Shown here one piece after another: positions 44,616 to 59,175 of a stretch of 64,000 nucleotides of DNA. A model generated the notes under the pieces. It saw only the letters and a list, made by a program, of their open reading frames with translations. It did not search any database and had not been told where the DNA came from. Both the position numbers and the translations under genes were made by a program. How positions within the stretch are numbered: the first letter of the stretch is position 1; every line of letters begins with the position of its first letter. Source of the DNA: Charina bottae. Its lineage: Eukaryota > Chordata > Lepidosauria > Squamata > Charinaidae. The stretch spans positions 64,489,463 to 64,553,462 of the forward strand of contig JALMGJ010000005.1 in assembly GCA_023362775.1 (NCBI GenBank), written 5' to 3'.

Positions 44616-46418
44616 TTGAAATCAATTAAACTTAAAAGCCCCCTCAGTGCCCAGCATCAGACCTTACCTTTCGGAATCTCATTTTGTTTCACCTCCTTAT
44701 ACATAAAATGGGAATTACAGTGGCTCCCTCATAGCATTATTCGAAGACTAGCAAAATCTCTTTGCCTACTAGAAATAATATAGAATAAAATGCAAAAGGG
44801 TGCACATTCTTCTTTGGGGAAAGATGAAATAGTAAAAGCAAATATGCCAACCCTAAGAAAGAAAAGAAGAGAAACAGGCTGTTCTAAGTAGGGTGCATTA
44901 TCATAAATATAAATGCATAATGTTGCAAGATTATATTCCAGAGCATATGCAGTGCTTTTAATTAAAATGCCACCTAACTTCTCCTCAACCCAACATCCCT
45001 TTGTGTATGTGGGGCTTTGAAATGATAATGTGTACAACCTAGCACCAGAGAGGCACCCCCTCACAAACCCTTTTTCATTTCTGAGCTTAAAATATTTAGG
45101 TTTCAATTGAATGGAAAGAGATCAAATCAAAATGTGTAATTAAAAAAAAGGCAGGAATAAATAAAAATAAATGCATGTCTTCCCACCGACAGGTTGGTCT
45201 GCTAACCAATTCTCATCTCCTATTAGGTTTTCAGGACCTGGATGCATAAAAATTATCACATCCATCAGTATTTAGCTTAAACATGGAAAAATGAGATCCT
45301 CATGGCTATATTTTTAAGTCTTGTTTTTATTTCCTCTCCTTTCTTTCAGTATAAACAGTCAAGGTTATAAGACATCGATTTTATATGCCAGGGCCCCAAT
45401 GAACTGTTCCTGTTTAAAACGACACTTCTGTTTAAAGACCTAGTGATTCTCCAGAACATATGATTTACTGCGGCAGCACTCTATAAGCTTCATTTCATAC
45501 CTCCAAGAACTAACTAGTCCAAGTGTTAAATAAACATGAAGTACTGGGCTTGTTTTCTTTCCAAAAGTGCAATCACTGTGTTACTCTAATGATTAAATAT
45601 TGTTTAAATATACAACTGAGAGACTGGTTCCACAGTAGATTCTTTCCCCACACTTCATTTTTATGTATTAATTATTTTGTGTTCAGACAAAGGTTTTAAT
45701 TAGAAATCGCAAAGAGCTTCTGAAGAGCGAAGTGGTAGAGTTTTTATCTGCTGTGAACTACTGAAGAATGGGCATAATTTGGAAAGAAAAAGGAGTTGCC
45801 AATCTTACCTGGATCTGTATTAACAACATGGGGGGGTAAACCAGCAAACGGTCTTGAACTTGTTCATGTAAACAGGACTGCTAGAACATCCTTTAGGATG
45901 GAGAACTTCAACTGAATGTGGAATAACCCTAATCTCAACTATATTCAGCAACATTCTATCAGCCTTGCCCAACCTGGCACCTTGCCAGCATATGGGGAAA
46001 GTGCCACCCTAATGAGGACTGATGAGGGCTGTCTTATATGATCATGGAAGAGAGCAATGATAGCCAATCCAGTAGCAGATATTTCTGAATTTAATTTTAT
46101 TTCGCTAATAAACAAACCAAATTAGCATAGATCCAAAGTGATTAGGCTAAGAACACAGTGAGGCAACAATTGACTAGTTCCTGAACCACAACCTCCAGAG
46201 AATGGCATTGCAGATATTTCAAGCTGAATTGTAAAAGGAAAGATGATAATGCTTCTGCCTAGGAATCAGGTGACCCTAGGGAACTCATTGTATATCACCC
46301 CCTGCTATAAACTCTGAGATCTGCTATATTTTCTCAGATAAGAGAGTTGGTCACTTGAGGAAGCCACTAACTTGCCAACTTTGCCCCAAGCCTTTGGTAG
46401 AATTTGAACCACAATATT
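44616..46418. other. Non-coding span, nothing firmly recognised
   Basis: AT-rich. At 45960-46010, CTTGCCCAACCTGGCACCTT loosely resembles a hairpin-repeat arm. There is no gene. Confidence 0.45.
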
Positions 46419-46426
46419 TGTGTATA

Positions 46427-46663
46427 GAGAGCCAGTTTGGTGTGGTGGTTAAGGCATCAGGCTAGAAACCGGGAGACTGTGAGTTCTAGTCCTGCCTTTG
46501 GCACAAAACCAGCTTGGTGACCTTGAGCCAGTCACTCTCTCTCAGCCCTAGGAAGGAGGCAATGGCAAACCACTTCTGAAAAAACCTTGCCAAGAGAACT
46601 GCAGTGATTTGTCCAGACAGTCTCTGAGAATCGGACATGATTGAATGAATAAAAAAAAAACAA
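46427..46663 (+). mobile_element. tRNA SINE family B, full length, with 8-bp TSD
   Basis: GAGAGCCAGTTTGGTGTGGT starts the tRNA-like head. The element continues with TGAGTTCTAGTCCTGCC, CCAGTCACTCTCTCTCAGCC, GGCAATGGCAAACCACTTCT, and GAATCGGACATGATTGAATG plus a 10-A run. Flanks TGTGTATA lie at 46419-46426 and 46664-46671. Confidence 0.9.
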
Positions 46664-46719
46664 TGTGTATACTGCAAAACAATTCAGTGACTGCATTAAG
46701 AGATGTACTAAAGCAAGTT

Positions 46720-47185
46720 GTGTTTCTGGGTGTGATTCAAAGTGCTGGCTATCACATATAAAGCCCTACATGGCATAGGACCCAGTTATTTGAAGGGCTG
46801 CCTATATCTCATGGTTTCTGTCTTGCCAGTACAAGCTGACAGAGTGGGTATGCTCTAGGTTTCCTCAATTAAGCAGCATCATCCTTCAGGACCCAGGAAG
46901 CGTGCCTTCTCTTTCACGGTACCTGTCTTCTGGAATGAGGTTCCCCTGGAGATCTACGTCCTGATGGTGTTCTGGAAGGCCTTAAAGACCTGGATGCTTC
47001 CTCAGGCCTTCGGGTAGGATGAATGGAACCCCTGCTTAGATGTGCTTGTCATGTGTTGCATACCTTTTCATAGTTGTCTGGATTTTCCACCTTGTTTATT
47101 TTTTTAATTGTATTTTTATTTACTTTATTGTATTTTAACCTTGTTATTATTATATTGTGAGTTGCCCAAAGTCATTTTGAAATTT
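46720..47185 (+). mobile_element. L2-type LINE C-terminal fragment
   Basis: Ordered traces follow L2 ORF2: GTGTGATTCAAAGTGCTGGC then ATAAAGCCCTACATGGCATA and GGACCCAGTTA (Ala-Tyr-Lys-Ala-Leu-His-Gly-like), CGTGCCTTCTCTTTCACGGT (Arg-Ala-Phe-Ser), and GGAATGAGGTTCCCCTGGAG (Trp-Asn...Pro). The tail is ATTGTGAGTTGCCCAAAGTC. A related copy is at 50640-51085. Frameshifts and stops are present. Confidence 0.7.
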
Positions 47186-47285
47186 GTCAGAGGCGAAATC
47201 GAGTCCAATAATACATAAAGAGGACTTCACTTAACAAATAGTAGAGAGACGCAGTGTTGGTGATTACCAGCAGTGTGAAAAATGG

Positions 47286-47401
47286 CAAGATGGCTGCCAC
47301 AATTGCACAATCAAAACTCTGCCCATTTTTATATGTGTCATATGCAAAATGCATGAAAAAAAGGGCAGGACTTTGACTACCTGGTTGTGGCAACCATCTT
47401 G
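47286..47401. mobile_element. 116-bp MITE-like element with 39-bp imperfect arms
   Basis: The arms 47286-47324 and 47363-47401 are inverted repeats matching at 28 of 39 positions, strongest at both ends (CAAGATGG, TGCCACAA and CTGCCC). The centre is AT-rich. No ORF and no clear TSD. Confidence 0.65.
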
Positions 47402-47650
47402 ACTTTTTTGACCCCAATTAAGATGCGCTGGTGCTCACACAAAGTTAAAAGCACTTCTTTTGATTCATTTTCTAAGCATGCTTAGCCCCTATTATTTTCT
47501 CATTCCCAAAGATGTGTCCTTATTGTAATATATTTTAAGGAGCTTTGCCTGTTTGTTGAAATTAGGTGCAAGGCCAGCACATTTTCAATTACAAGCTCTG
47601 AAGCCATTTGTCAAGAAAACTAGAATTGCTGGAAAGAATAAAACTATTGA

Positions 47651-47700
47651 ATGGCACCTTAATTAATGTTTGGATCATGGCACCTTAATTAATATTTGGA
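47651..47700. repeat. 26-bp tandem duplication
   Basis: ATGGCACCTTAATTAATGTT then TGGATC is repeated once with a single change (ATGTTTGGA to ATATTTGGA). Confidence 0.9.
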
Positions 47701-48789
47701 AACAATCAGATCAACTTGAAGGTTCACAAGGAGAACTGTGGGTTTGTGAAAGGAAAACTGGTTTAAGACTTTAATAAGTTCACAGCTAATTTGGGTCTAA
47801 TGTTTAAACCTGGAAAATACTGTATATAATTGTTTCTGAAATGGAATAAACTCCAGGAAACTATTCCATACTACTGAATACCTCTTGCCTGGGCTCAGGT
47901 CCTATTCGTTAGTAGCACAGAAGCTCCTATCTTCTTCAAATCAAGTGTCTATTAGGATTAGTGGTCTTCAAAATACTCCTGTTCCAAGCATGTAGTGGAA
48001 GACTGCTTTTGCAGACAGAGATATTAACTCTTCCCAAAAGCCAGGATAGTGGCTCAGATGGATCGTATTATAGATTCTCCTCAAATGTAATGAGATATCT
48101 GTGCCCAAAAATTTGAATTAAAGATAGAATTTTGTTCTTTCCTGTTATGCCTTTTCTGGTCCCAAATCAAACCCTTCACATTGTTTGAATGTAATTTGTT
48201 CCTCTGGTTTTTTTTCTATGATTTAATGTACTTGCACCTTTTTGGTGGCAACCTTGTATTACAACTCTGACACATTTGAAAAGCGAAGATCTACAGGGAA
48301 ATGTAGAACCAAGAGCCATAAGACTCTGGGTTACAGTTCAGACAAATTTGCAATTTAAGCATATGATGACTAGAAAAGAGATGTAGAGGCATGGTGAAAT
48401 GTATCCTTTAACTGCCACATCTAGAGAAAGATTAATTAAGTCATCGGTGTGCTGGGCAGCAAGGTGCAAGACACTGTTACCAAAGAAAACGTTGTCATGT
48501 GCTATATAATGTGTAGGCTGGAGCACATGGGCACATCCCAATAACAGTATACGCTGGGATCATTTAAAATTTAGAGAAACAGAAGTCCTCACCTATGAAA
48601 AGATGTACAATTAATTAAGGATCCTGGAGCACTAGGAAACATTGGCATTACGGTCTGTACTTCATTGTGTGGTTAAGCAATCTTTTGGGGTACATTTGGA
48701 ACTTTGAGATGTCATGAATCCTCACACAAAATGGGTCCTCTTATGGAGTGTGATCACTTTAAAAAATGAAACAAAAACACAGCCATATT
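47701..48789. other. Non-coding span, nothing recognised
   Basis: AT-rich, no motif-bearing ORF or repeat family recognised. Confidence 0.5.
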
Positions 48790-48799
48790 TATGAGCTGC

Positions 48800-48957
48800 C
48801 ACAAAGCCAGCTGGGTGACCTTGGGCCAGTCACTCTCTCTGTCAGCCGAAGGAGGCAACGGCAAACCACTTCTGAACAACCTTTCCAAGAAAACTGCAGG
48901 GACTTGTCCAGGCTGTCTCCGAGAATCAGGCATGATTGAACGGATTAAAAAAAAAAA
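48800..48957 (+). mobile_element. tRNA SINE family B, 5'-truncated
   Basis: Begins within the body (ACAAAGCCAGCTGGGTGACC) and runs through GGCAACGGCAAACCACTTCT to GAATCAGGCATGATTGAACG plus an A-run. The tRNA-related head is missing. Confidence 0.85.
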
Positions 48958-49688
48958 TCTGATCGGGAGGTGTCCTAGCTCTACAAGTTAGCTAACTGAA
49001 ACATACAACAACAACAAAGTGAGCTCTAAAAAAACATAGGTTCTTTTTTGAATTGCCTTTTTGCTAGCAAATTGCTAATGAGAAATTATACAGATGTGTA
49101 TCTGGTTTTATCAAAAATACCAACAGTGTGTATCTTACCTGTTGTATTCTTCATACAACAACGGATCTTGTAAATGAGAAATTCAGAACAGATTTGTTAC
49201 ATCTGCATTATTGGCATGTAAAAAAAACAAAAAACAAAAAAACAAATCACTCTAGTCTCAGAGCCTGAGCAATTGCCAGCTAGTAATGAATGGATGTCAG
49301 GTTAAGGATTTACAACCAGTGGGGAAAAAAGCACATGCACACAGCCAGGCAGTATAAGTGAAAAAGAGGAATCACATGGAATTTTTTTTCCCCAAACACA
49401 ATCTAAAAAATAATTGTGTCTTCTTTCTTTCACTCCTTCAGACATGTACACTTCCTTTAAAAGAGACTGCACACCTATGAGAGAAGGAACAGCAGAAGCA
49501 TTTTATCAAACTCTTCTAAAGAAATCCTGTATGGGGTCATAACAGACAGGCACCTGATGCTTTTCTTGCCAAACATCTCTTTCATCTATTCACACACTAT
49601 TAGTCTTAGATCTAATTCAGTTTGTTTCCAGGGCAGGTAAATCCCATACCAACTTCTGATGTGGAGCATCCAAATTTTGTGGCATCCT
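48958..49688. other. Non-coding span, nothing recognised
   Basis: A-rich runs near 49218-49243; no family recognised. Confidence 0.5.
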
Positions 49689-49699
49689 AACTCACAAAA

Positions 49700-49919
49700 G
49701 AGCCAGTTCGGTGTAGCAGTTAAGGCATCAGGCTAGAAACTGGGAGACCGTGAGTTCTAGTCCCACCTTGGGCAAAAAGCCAGCTGGGTGACCTTGGGCC
49801 AGTCACTTTCACTCAGCCCTAAGAAGGAGGCAATGGCAAACCACTTCTGAAGAATCCTTGCCAAGAAAACTGCAGGGACTTGTCTGAAAATCAGACATGA
49901 TTGTATGGATTAAAAAAAA
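49700..49919 (+). mobile_element. tRNA SINE family B, full length, with 11-bp TSD
   Basis: Head GAGCCAGTTCGGTGTAGCAG, then TGAGTTCTAGTCCCACC, GGCAATGGCAAACCACTTCT, and TGAAAATCAGACATGATTGT plus an A-run. Perfect AACTCACAAAA flanks lie at 49689-49699 and 49920-49930. About 15 bp present in other copies (CCAGGCAGTCTCTGAG) are lost near the tail. Confidence 0.9.
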
Positions 49920-49930
49920 AACTCACAAAA

Positions 49931-50639
49931 TATGCTTATCTATGCTCTTCAGATAAAAGAAACGTGGTGCTCATGAATACCTTCCTTGTTGCCCACTAGG
50001 TTCCCTACTCACCTGCCTTTACTTTTTTATATTTTCAATTAAAAGGGGGTGGGGGTGGAATGAAACTGGCACGCTTGCCAGAATATTATCTTTATTTACA
50101 AGAATGTCTGTCAATTCCATCTAGGGCCCTTAAGTGATTTTAGAAAAGAAAATAATAAATTGTGGATTACTTCAGCCCAGGGCTTGTGCTTTTCATAAAG
50201 GAAGTCAAAGCTAGAGAGGTGATAGAAGACATCCCAAGAAACTAGAACAGGTCAAGGGGAGCACCTCCCCTCTTTGCTTAACCACACAATGAAGTACAGA
50301 AGTACCCCTCTTTAATTTTGGGCAAGTGGGAATTTTGTAATGAGCCACTACCACAACAGCCATTTTGTGAAATGGCAAACTGTCACTTTAGTAAGAGCCA
50401 TGTTGTGAGTACACACAGAACACAAAGCTGTTTGCTGTGGTACAGATGGGGAGGAGGGTGTTAGGAAGATCTGGGGGAATAGAGGTAGATAGTAGGAGAA
50501 TAGTAAGTGGAGGAAGATGTGAAAGGAAGCACTGATTGATGTGAGAGATTGTGGGGAGGCTGGGAAAGTAACTGGAGGAATGTTACACATAAGCAACCAC
50601 CACAGCCCTTCAGACACTCATTCCTTACTCACCTGACAA
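49931..50639. other. Non-coding span, nothing recognised
   Basis: No repeat or gene recognised; a G-rich tract lies near 50046-50057. Confidence 0.5.
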
Positions 50640-51085
50640 ATGGATTACTGTAATTGGCTCTACATGGAGTTGCCCTTGAAGACTCTGTGGAAGCTACAAC
50701 TGGTCTAGAATGCAGTGACATGGGCAGTGACATGCATGCCTCATTATGCCCATTTGAACTCACTGCTTTGCAAGCTAGACTGGTCATTGGTTGGCTTCTG
50801 GGTGTAATTCAAGGTGCTGGTTATTGCCTATAAATCCCTTCATGGCATAGGGCCCAGTTACTTGAGTTGTTTCTGCTCATCTGGTAAAATCAGGCAAAGT
50901 GGGTCCCATCAATCAAGCAGTGCCATCCAATGAGACCCAAGAAATGGGCCTTCTCTGTCATGGCACCTGCCCTCTGGAATGATACCACCCTAGAGATCCA
51001 GATGGCCCCCACCTGATTATATTCAGGAAGCTATTAAAGACATGGTCATTCTCTCAGACTTTTGGGGCAGGGTGAAGATTGAGCC
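50640..51085 (+). mobile_element. L2-type LINE C-terminal fragment
   Basis: Traces in L2 order: CTGGGTGTAATTCAAGGTGC then TATAAATCCCTTCATGGCAT and AGGGCCCAGTTACTTGAG, GGGCCTTCTCTGTCATGGCA (Arg-Ala-Phe-Ser position), and CTCTGGAATGATACCACCCT (Leu-Trp-Asn-position). Several frameshifts; the 3' tail is missing. It is alignable to 46720-47185. Confidence 0.7.
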
Positions 51086-52296
51086 TGTTGGATATTTGCT
51101 ATGACAGATATATAATCAAAGCATCTATCTAGGTCAGCACCTAGAATTCTCCATTCAGATTAAAAGGGGTCAAGGGAGAATCAAGATGAGAAATGTGCAC
51201 ATCTTGTCAGAGAAAGCAACTTAGGTATTATGGAGTTAACTATTGTTTATTAGTGTTAAAGTTACTTTTCAGCTGTCTTTCTTCTTTGTGTAAACTAAGA
51301 CATTTTACAAAAATAGGATCAAATATGTCCTACAGGGCATAATAAAAAGAATATAATAATAAAACTAATTACCTGATCATATCAAACCATTAAAATGTTC
51401 TGGTGAGAGAGAAAAAAATGTTTTGAGTTGGCATTGTAATGTGGAAGCCATAATCGTGTCATGTCTCTCACATGTCACAATGTAGAAAATACTTTCTCTG
51501 TGTAGCACAGAGACACAGAAGAAACTTGTATAAAGGAGTAAGTATTTCCTCTGGAGGAAGAGTCTTATCCAGATTGGGGGCCAGGAATAGAGTTTGAGTA
51601 ACTAGCTTAAAGTTGTGAGGCTGGCTGTCAATGCATTTAAAAACTGTCCAGAAAGAAATTCAGTTAAAGTACCTGTAGCGAAGTTTGGGCTTAAAACCCA
51701 ACAGCAGGAAACCATAGGAAATTATCCTAGGTTTACTTTACTTTACTTTAATTTACTTTACTATTACTTTAATTTGTTCACCCTACTCTTGTGTGATACA
51801 TAAGTGCAAGGTGGTTTCAAGAGTAACTTCGGTTTCAAGAGTAACTTTACATGTGTAAGTAGAAACAGAGACAGAGCCCATCCCCCAGAATCCAAGCTAC
51901 AGTTCAGTATTCCTCTTTTCTCAAGTGGTTTCCAGATATGTTGAACTACAGTTCCCGTATTCTACAAACTGTCTAAGGGTATTGAGAAGTCATCCAACAC
52001 ATGGTAGGACAGTTTGGAAAAACTGCAATAGTTCAATTAGAAAGCTGATGCTAGAAATTGAGTTCTGTGTTCCATGTAAAAGATACTTCCTTTTGATTCT
52101 TTCAAGAGCGATACCGTGGGATAGTGTGTACACTGCTAATTGCATTTGACAATATACAGTGACTTTGCATATTTAATATTATTTGAGGAAAATATTTATA
52201 GCCCCAAGGATATTATTTCAAGAGCTAGGGGCCTGGTTTTCCACCCCATTAGGTTGGCATGGAGCCAATGGAGTGAAACCAAGAATTAAAAAAAAC
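51086..52296. other. Non-coding span with minor repeats
   Basis: A TTTAC-type pentanucleotide tract lies near 51728-51770. A hairpin-repeat-like block at 51925-52020 (CCAGATATGTTGAACTACAG ... CATCCAACACATGGTAGGAC) resembles the palindromic family at 5358-5452. No gene. Confidence 0.4.
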
Positions 52297-54648
<2,352 letters not shown>

Positions 54649-54656
54649 ATGTAGAC

Positions 54657-54779
54657 CAGTGTTTCTCAACCTGGGGAACTTTAAGATGCGTAGACTTCAA
54701 CTCCCAGAATTCCCCAGCCAGCAGATTCTGGGAAGTTGAAGTCGACACATCTTAAAGTCCCCAAGGTTGAGAAACACTG
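54657..54779. mobile_element. 123-bp hAT-like MITE with perfect TSD
   Basis: CAGTGTTTCTCAACCTGGGG and CCCCAAGGTTGAGAAACACTG are inverted ends. The interior is a second palindrome around GACTTCAACTCCCAGAATTC / GATTCTGGGAAGTTGAAGTC. Identical ATGTAGAC flanks lie at 54649-54656 and 54780-54787. Same family as 4197-4295. Confidence 0.93.
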
Positions 54780-54787
54780 ATGTAGAC

Positions 54788-56807
54788 AGAGGCGAGGTTT
54801 ACTGTTTCTACTCAGCAGGCATATTCAGGCCTGGGAATATGACCCAAGCAAGACAGGAGTGAGTTTCATGAATCCTGGTCAACATCAAAACATAAGAGGC
54901 AGGAAAAATATGCAATTTCTTCCCACAGTGTTGATGTATGGAATCCATGTCATACAATTTCTTCCTAAAAATGTGACTGATGTAAGACGGACATCAGTCA
55001 GATTATATGCCATGTCTTATGCCTTTTGGATTTTGCTCATGTGCAGTCTCACAGGGATGAAATTACATTCAGTTTTCCAGGTCATCTATTGAAATACCTG
55101 AACTGTCCTCCATCCAGCTGGTCGTGCAATGTGCCAGTATACAGTAGCTCTGCAGAAATGATTGGAGAATCGTTGAAGTAACTCTGTGCCTCTATTAAAA
55201 GTCCCATGCCCAGAACAAATAATTGGATTTGGGTGACCATATCATTCTGCCATTATAGGAACACGGGCAGCTAAAGCTATAAATTGTGATTTATGCATCA
55301 AGTTCCTGACCAAGGTAATGTCACTGGAACTGTCATAGTATAAAATGTATTGAAGTAGGAACTCTTTCTTGGGAGCAAAAACAAATAGAGGGTGATTCAG
55401 AAATGAGTGAAGTTTGTATAAGTGCTGCCAGCCATCTTTAACATCATGTTAGAAAGTCTGTGGTATGTATCTTGGAAGAAAACCAGAGAAAGAATAGTCA
55501 TGCAATAGATGCTGTGACCGAAATATAGAAATAGGTGGCCTGTTATCATTACTGCTTATGACTATTAATTTTCTCCATGTGGATAAGATCACCATTTGGG
55601 AGGGGGGAGATATAAGCCATTTTTCTGTGCTGCTTATAAGCCCAGGTACTTAGCCAGATAGTATACCTTCCTCTCACTTATTTCTCTAGCGGGAAGACTC
55701 TTTAAGACATTATGCAGCCTCGTAACACACTATTGGGACTTGCAACATTTCCAGTGTATATGTTTGCCTGCTAATCTGCATCTCGTCAGTGTATGTTATG
55801 TAAGCTGTTTAGGTTCAAGGGTGTTTCACTAGCATAGCTTATTGGGGACTGCATTTTCTCCAGAGTGCATGGCAAGCTCTACATCAAAGCCTGATTGAGC
55901 AGAAAATATGTGCTAATGTTCACAGCAGTACTCTATTATGGTATAAGTATGCTTGTAAATATTCACTACATGTTATTACGCCATTTGAACCAAGAATATT
56001 GCAGGGTTAAAGGTCACCCCTAATGCTCTCTCAGGAGGCAGCCGTTTTGAATATAACCAAATGGGATAATGGTCAGGAATACCCAGAGGGGGCAATGTAG
56101 CACATCGTAAAGAATTGTGCTGTGAGTTTTAAGTTTTCAGGACAACAAAGATGCCAACAAGATAGCTCATATGCAGTCATTATTAATGGAATGACAAGAC
56201 TATGTTAAACAGGATGTCTTTGCTATAATAAATCTGGTCCCTCTGCCATTAGTAGTCCTTACAACTGCAAATAGCAGTTAGGTTATAACCTAACATGGCA
56301 GAATGTTATCCCCTCAATCTCTAATGTATTTTATAATGCTGATAAAGTCAGGAATAGAAACAGTTTAAACCCACTTAATCTGCGAGAAGTTTAAGCACGA
56401 ATTTTAAATGCAAAAAACCACTTTGATATTAGTTGGCTTAATTAAACAGAAGGGCTCTTTAGTAGTCGATTCTCCTGAAAGTGTGTCTGTTGGAAAGCCG
56501 AAGGAACCCACCCACATTGAGTTCCCTGTATCCCTTAGTGGCATGCACTTAGGAGCGAGTAATTTCATTAATTCTGGAGATGCACGCCATGTTACAAAAT
56601 CCTAGGCCTTTGGAAGCAAAAAGCTGCATCAAAGCCCATGAGGGCATGAAGGTAGCACCCGTCTGCAACTGTTTAAAGTGCGATGGGTGTTCCCTTGCAC
56701 AAGCACCTTTTAGATTTTGCATCCAAAGTGCCACTCACTTTTACAAAATAAAACAACACCTGCTAATTTTGGTAACTTTCATATTAGGACCAAAGTCTTA
56801 AAACATA
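54788..56807. other. Non-coding span, nothing recognised
   Basis: No gene or repeat family recognised. Confidence 0.5.
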
Positions 56808-57000
56808 ACTGACTACAATCCTATACATACTGTACATATATTGCCCCACTGAACACATTATTTATTATTATTTTTGATTAAACATTCATATGATTGCTTT
56901 GTTTAGGAGTTGGAGCTTTCAATAATCATATTTATTTAAAAAAATAAAAAATTATGGCATGTTCCCTTTTGGAGGAAGAGTGGTATATAAATAAAGTTAA
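56808..57000. repeat. Old repeat fragment and short L2-type tail
   Basis: GACTACAATCCTATACATAC then GCCCCACTGAACA recalls the ATCCTATAC-type repeat. At 56968-57000, TTTTGGAGGAAGAGTGGTAT then ATAAATAAAG resembles an L2-group terminus in plus orientation. Both are fragmentary. Confidence 0.35.
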
Positions 57001-57021
57001 TATTCATATTAATTGAGTTTG

Positions 57022-57190
57022 TTCATTCATTCATTCATTCATTCATTCATTCATCACATGTATATAGCTATCTATCTCAAAAAATGTGACTCTGGGCGGC
57101 ACACAATAAAAACAGACCATAAAAACAGACCCTAAGAAGAAACAAACATTAAAAATTATTCTATAATAAAAACATTAATATTATTTTAAA
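57022..57190 (-). repeat. L2-type 3' tail with (ATTC)n
   Basis: Eight ATTC units are followed by ATGTATATAGCTATCTATCT and GTGACTCTGGGCGGCACACA. In reverse this is a GCCGCCCAGAGTC ... TATATACAT(GAAT)n LINE end. A 12-bp duplication, ATAAAAACAGAC, follows. Confidence 0.55.
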
Positions 57191-58577
57191 AGACTAGGAG
57201 AGAGCACCTTTGATGTTACAGACAGTGTAGCCATCTCACCAAGAATTTACTCTTGCCCATGAAAAGGTACTCCAGTCTATATACTGGTTGCAATTACTAT
57301 AAAGTAGTAAGTTTATATCTCTGTGCCATATGTTTAGGGCAAAGAGCTGATAAAGGATTCCTTAGTCTAGACTGCAAGGACATAACTGATTCTGTTGAAA
57401 GTGCCTTGGTGATGTGATCATTTGCAGCAATGGATGCAACAGGAATAGTCCAAATTAGAGCCACACAACCCAGCTAAACTGGAACTAAACTGGAGTAAGC
57501 TTCCCACTTTGTTCAGTCATGATAAAGTGTCACTGCTATGATACATATAGATTTGGTCACTATGGACAAACTTTGATTAATATTATATATCTGCTTTCCC
57601 CAGTCTGGTGTCCTCTGTATGGATTGCAGTTTCAACTCCTATAATCCCCAGTCTGTAAGGCTGTTTTGCACACTGTGTTCTAAATATGTAACGATGTCTT
57701 CTTCAAAGAAGACAGAGTATTAATTCTCTGCTTAATATGCTTCACCTTCATCTTTGCAAATCCACTTCTACATCGAGAGAGTCTAAATGAACTTCTTAAA
57801 TAAACAGAACTGCATAATTGGCTAGAATATACAGACATTATTTGTGAGGTTTCACAGAGAGATCAGTCTTAAGAGTATATGAACACAGCTTCAGCTCAAT
57901 AAAAAGGCTGTGTGGAGAGAGTAATTCTATTGACTCTTCATAATAAGCGAGGGACAAAAGACGTTTTCTCCCCATATATAATAATGGATATATTATTTAG
58001 TGAACCCATAATCTAGTGAACCCATAATCAGGACAGAAGCCCTTCTCACTCACATTTAGCAGACTGACATTATTCTTCTCCCGCCAAACTGGTCATGTGC
58101 TTAGTATGTATGTAAATCAACTTTCAGTGCAAATTGTCACATTATAGGCATTACATTAAAATTCAGCCCTCTAAATACCTAGGACAAATCAATGGCCCTG
58201 CCACTGTAATGCACGAATATATATATCATCATTATGCAGTAAGATAAATATAACATTAAAAAAGATGCTTCTTCTAAGAAGACTGGGTCCCCTGATGAAA
58301 ACTAGGTGTATGATTATACTTCTAGTAAAAATAATGTGACTGGAAATCTTGAATGCCTTAAAAAGCTAGTTACTATTAGTAACATGCAGAATAGTAGTAG
58401 TTCTGTTTGTAAACCAGAATCAGCATTAGTTCTTTGAAACCAAGATGCCTAAAATGTGAAAAATAATTGACTTCCTTACTTTTGATACTCAGAAGTACTT
58501 AGGAGTTTAATTTTCCCTGAGTTAAATCAGTTATACATATATTCTGCATTTTAACATTACAGCTTTATTTCTTCTTC
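57191..58577. other. Non-coding span, nothing firmly recognised
   Basis: Contains a 16-bp tandem duplicate AGTGAACCCATAATC(T/A) at 57999-58030. No gene. Confidence 0.5.
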
Positions 58578-59170
58578 TTGTTGTTGTTGTTGTTGTTGTT
58601 GTTTCAACTCTTTGGTCCCTAAGGACATCATTTTGCCAATAACTGCTTCTTTGAGTTCTTGTAAGCTCCTGCTTGTGTCATCAGTGATAGTTTCCAGCCA
58701 CCTTGTCTTCTATCAGCCTTTTTTTATTGCCTTCATTTTTCAAAGCATCTGGGTCTTCTTCAGTGACTCTTGTCTTTGCATTATGAGTCCAAAATACTTA
58801 AGCTTTAGCTGTATTACTGGTGCTTTCAGTGAGCAATCTGGTTTTACTTCCTCTACTATTGAATGTTTTTCTTCTTGCAGTCCAAGGTATTCTCAACAAG
58901 AAAATTATCTCCAGTGCTACAATTCCAAGGCATCAATTTTTCTTCAATTAACCTTTTTGATGGTTCAACTTTCACAGCCATATGTAACAACAGGGAGAAA
59001 CGTGGCCATAACAATACGTGCCTTGGTTGTCTGTGTGATGTCTCTGCATTTTAATATGTTTAGCTCTGTCATAGTCTCTCCCAAGTAGCAGACATATCTT
59101 TATTTCATGGTTACTGTCACCATCCCTGTGAATTTTTAAGCCTAGGAACATGTCTTTTAACACTTCAGGG
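58578..59170 (-). mobile_element. BovB (RTE) LINE fragment hosting the Copia element
   Basis: A TTG run at the low end is the complement of the (AAC)n terminus of BovB. On the minus strand, 59163-58972 encodes a stretch in the pattern of the end of the BovB RT: Phe-Leu-Gly-x-Lys-Ile, Asp-Gly-Asp, His-Glu-Ile-Lys, Leu-Leu-Leu-Gly-Arg, then a Tyr-Cys-Tyr-Gly-His-Val region where Lys-Ala-Met-Val-Phe is usual. DNA words such as CTTCTTGCAGTCCAAGGTAT and CAAGGCATCAATTTTTCTTC are in the order I know from BovB. It is cut at 59170 by the Copia LTR; the remainder should lie beyond the window. Confidence 0.85.
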
Positions 59171-59175
59171 TCTTT

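Noticed and set aside
58612..59088. 158-codon open frame on the plus strand
   Set aside because: It is the antisense of the BovB coding remnant, whose RT-like motifs read on the minus strand.
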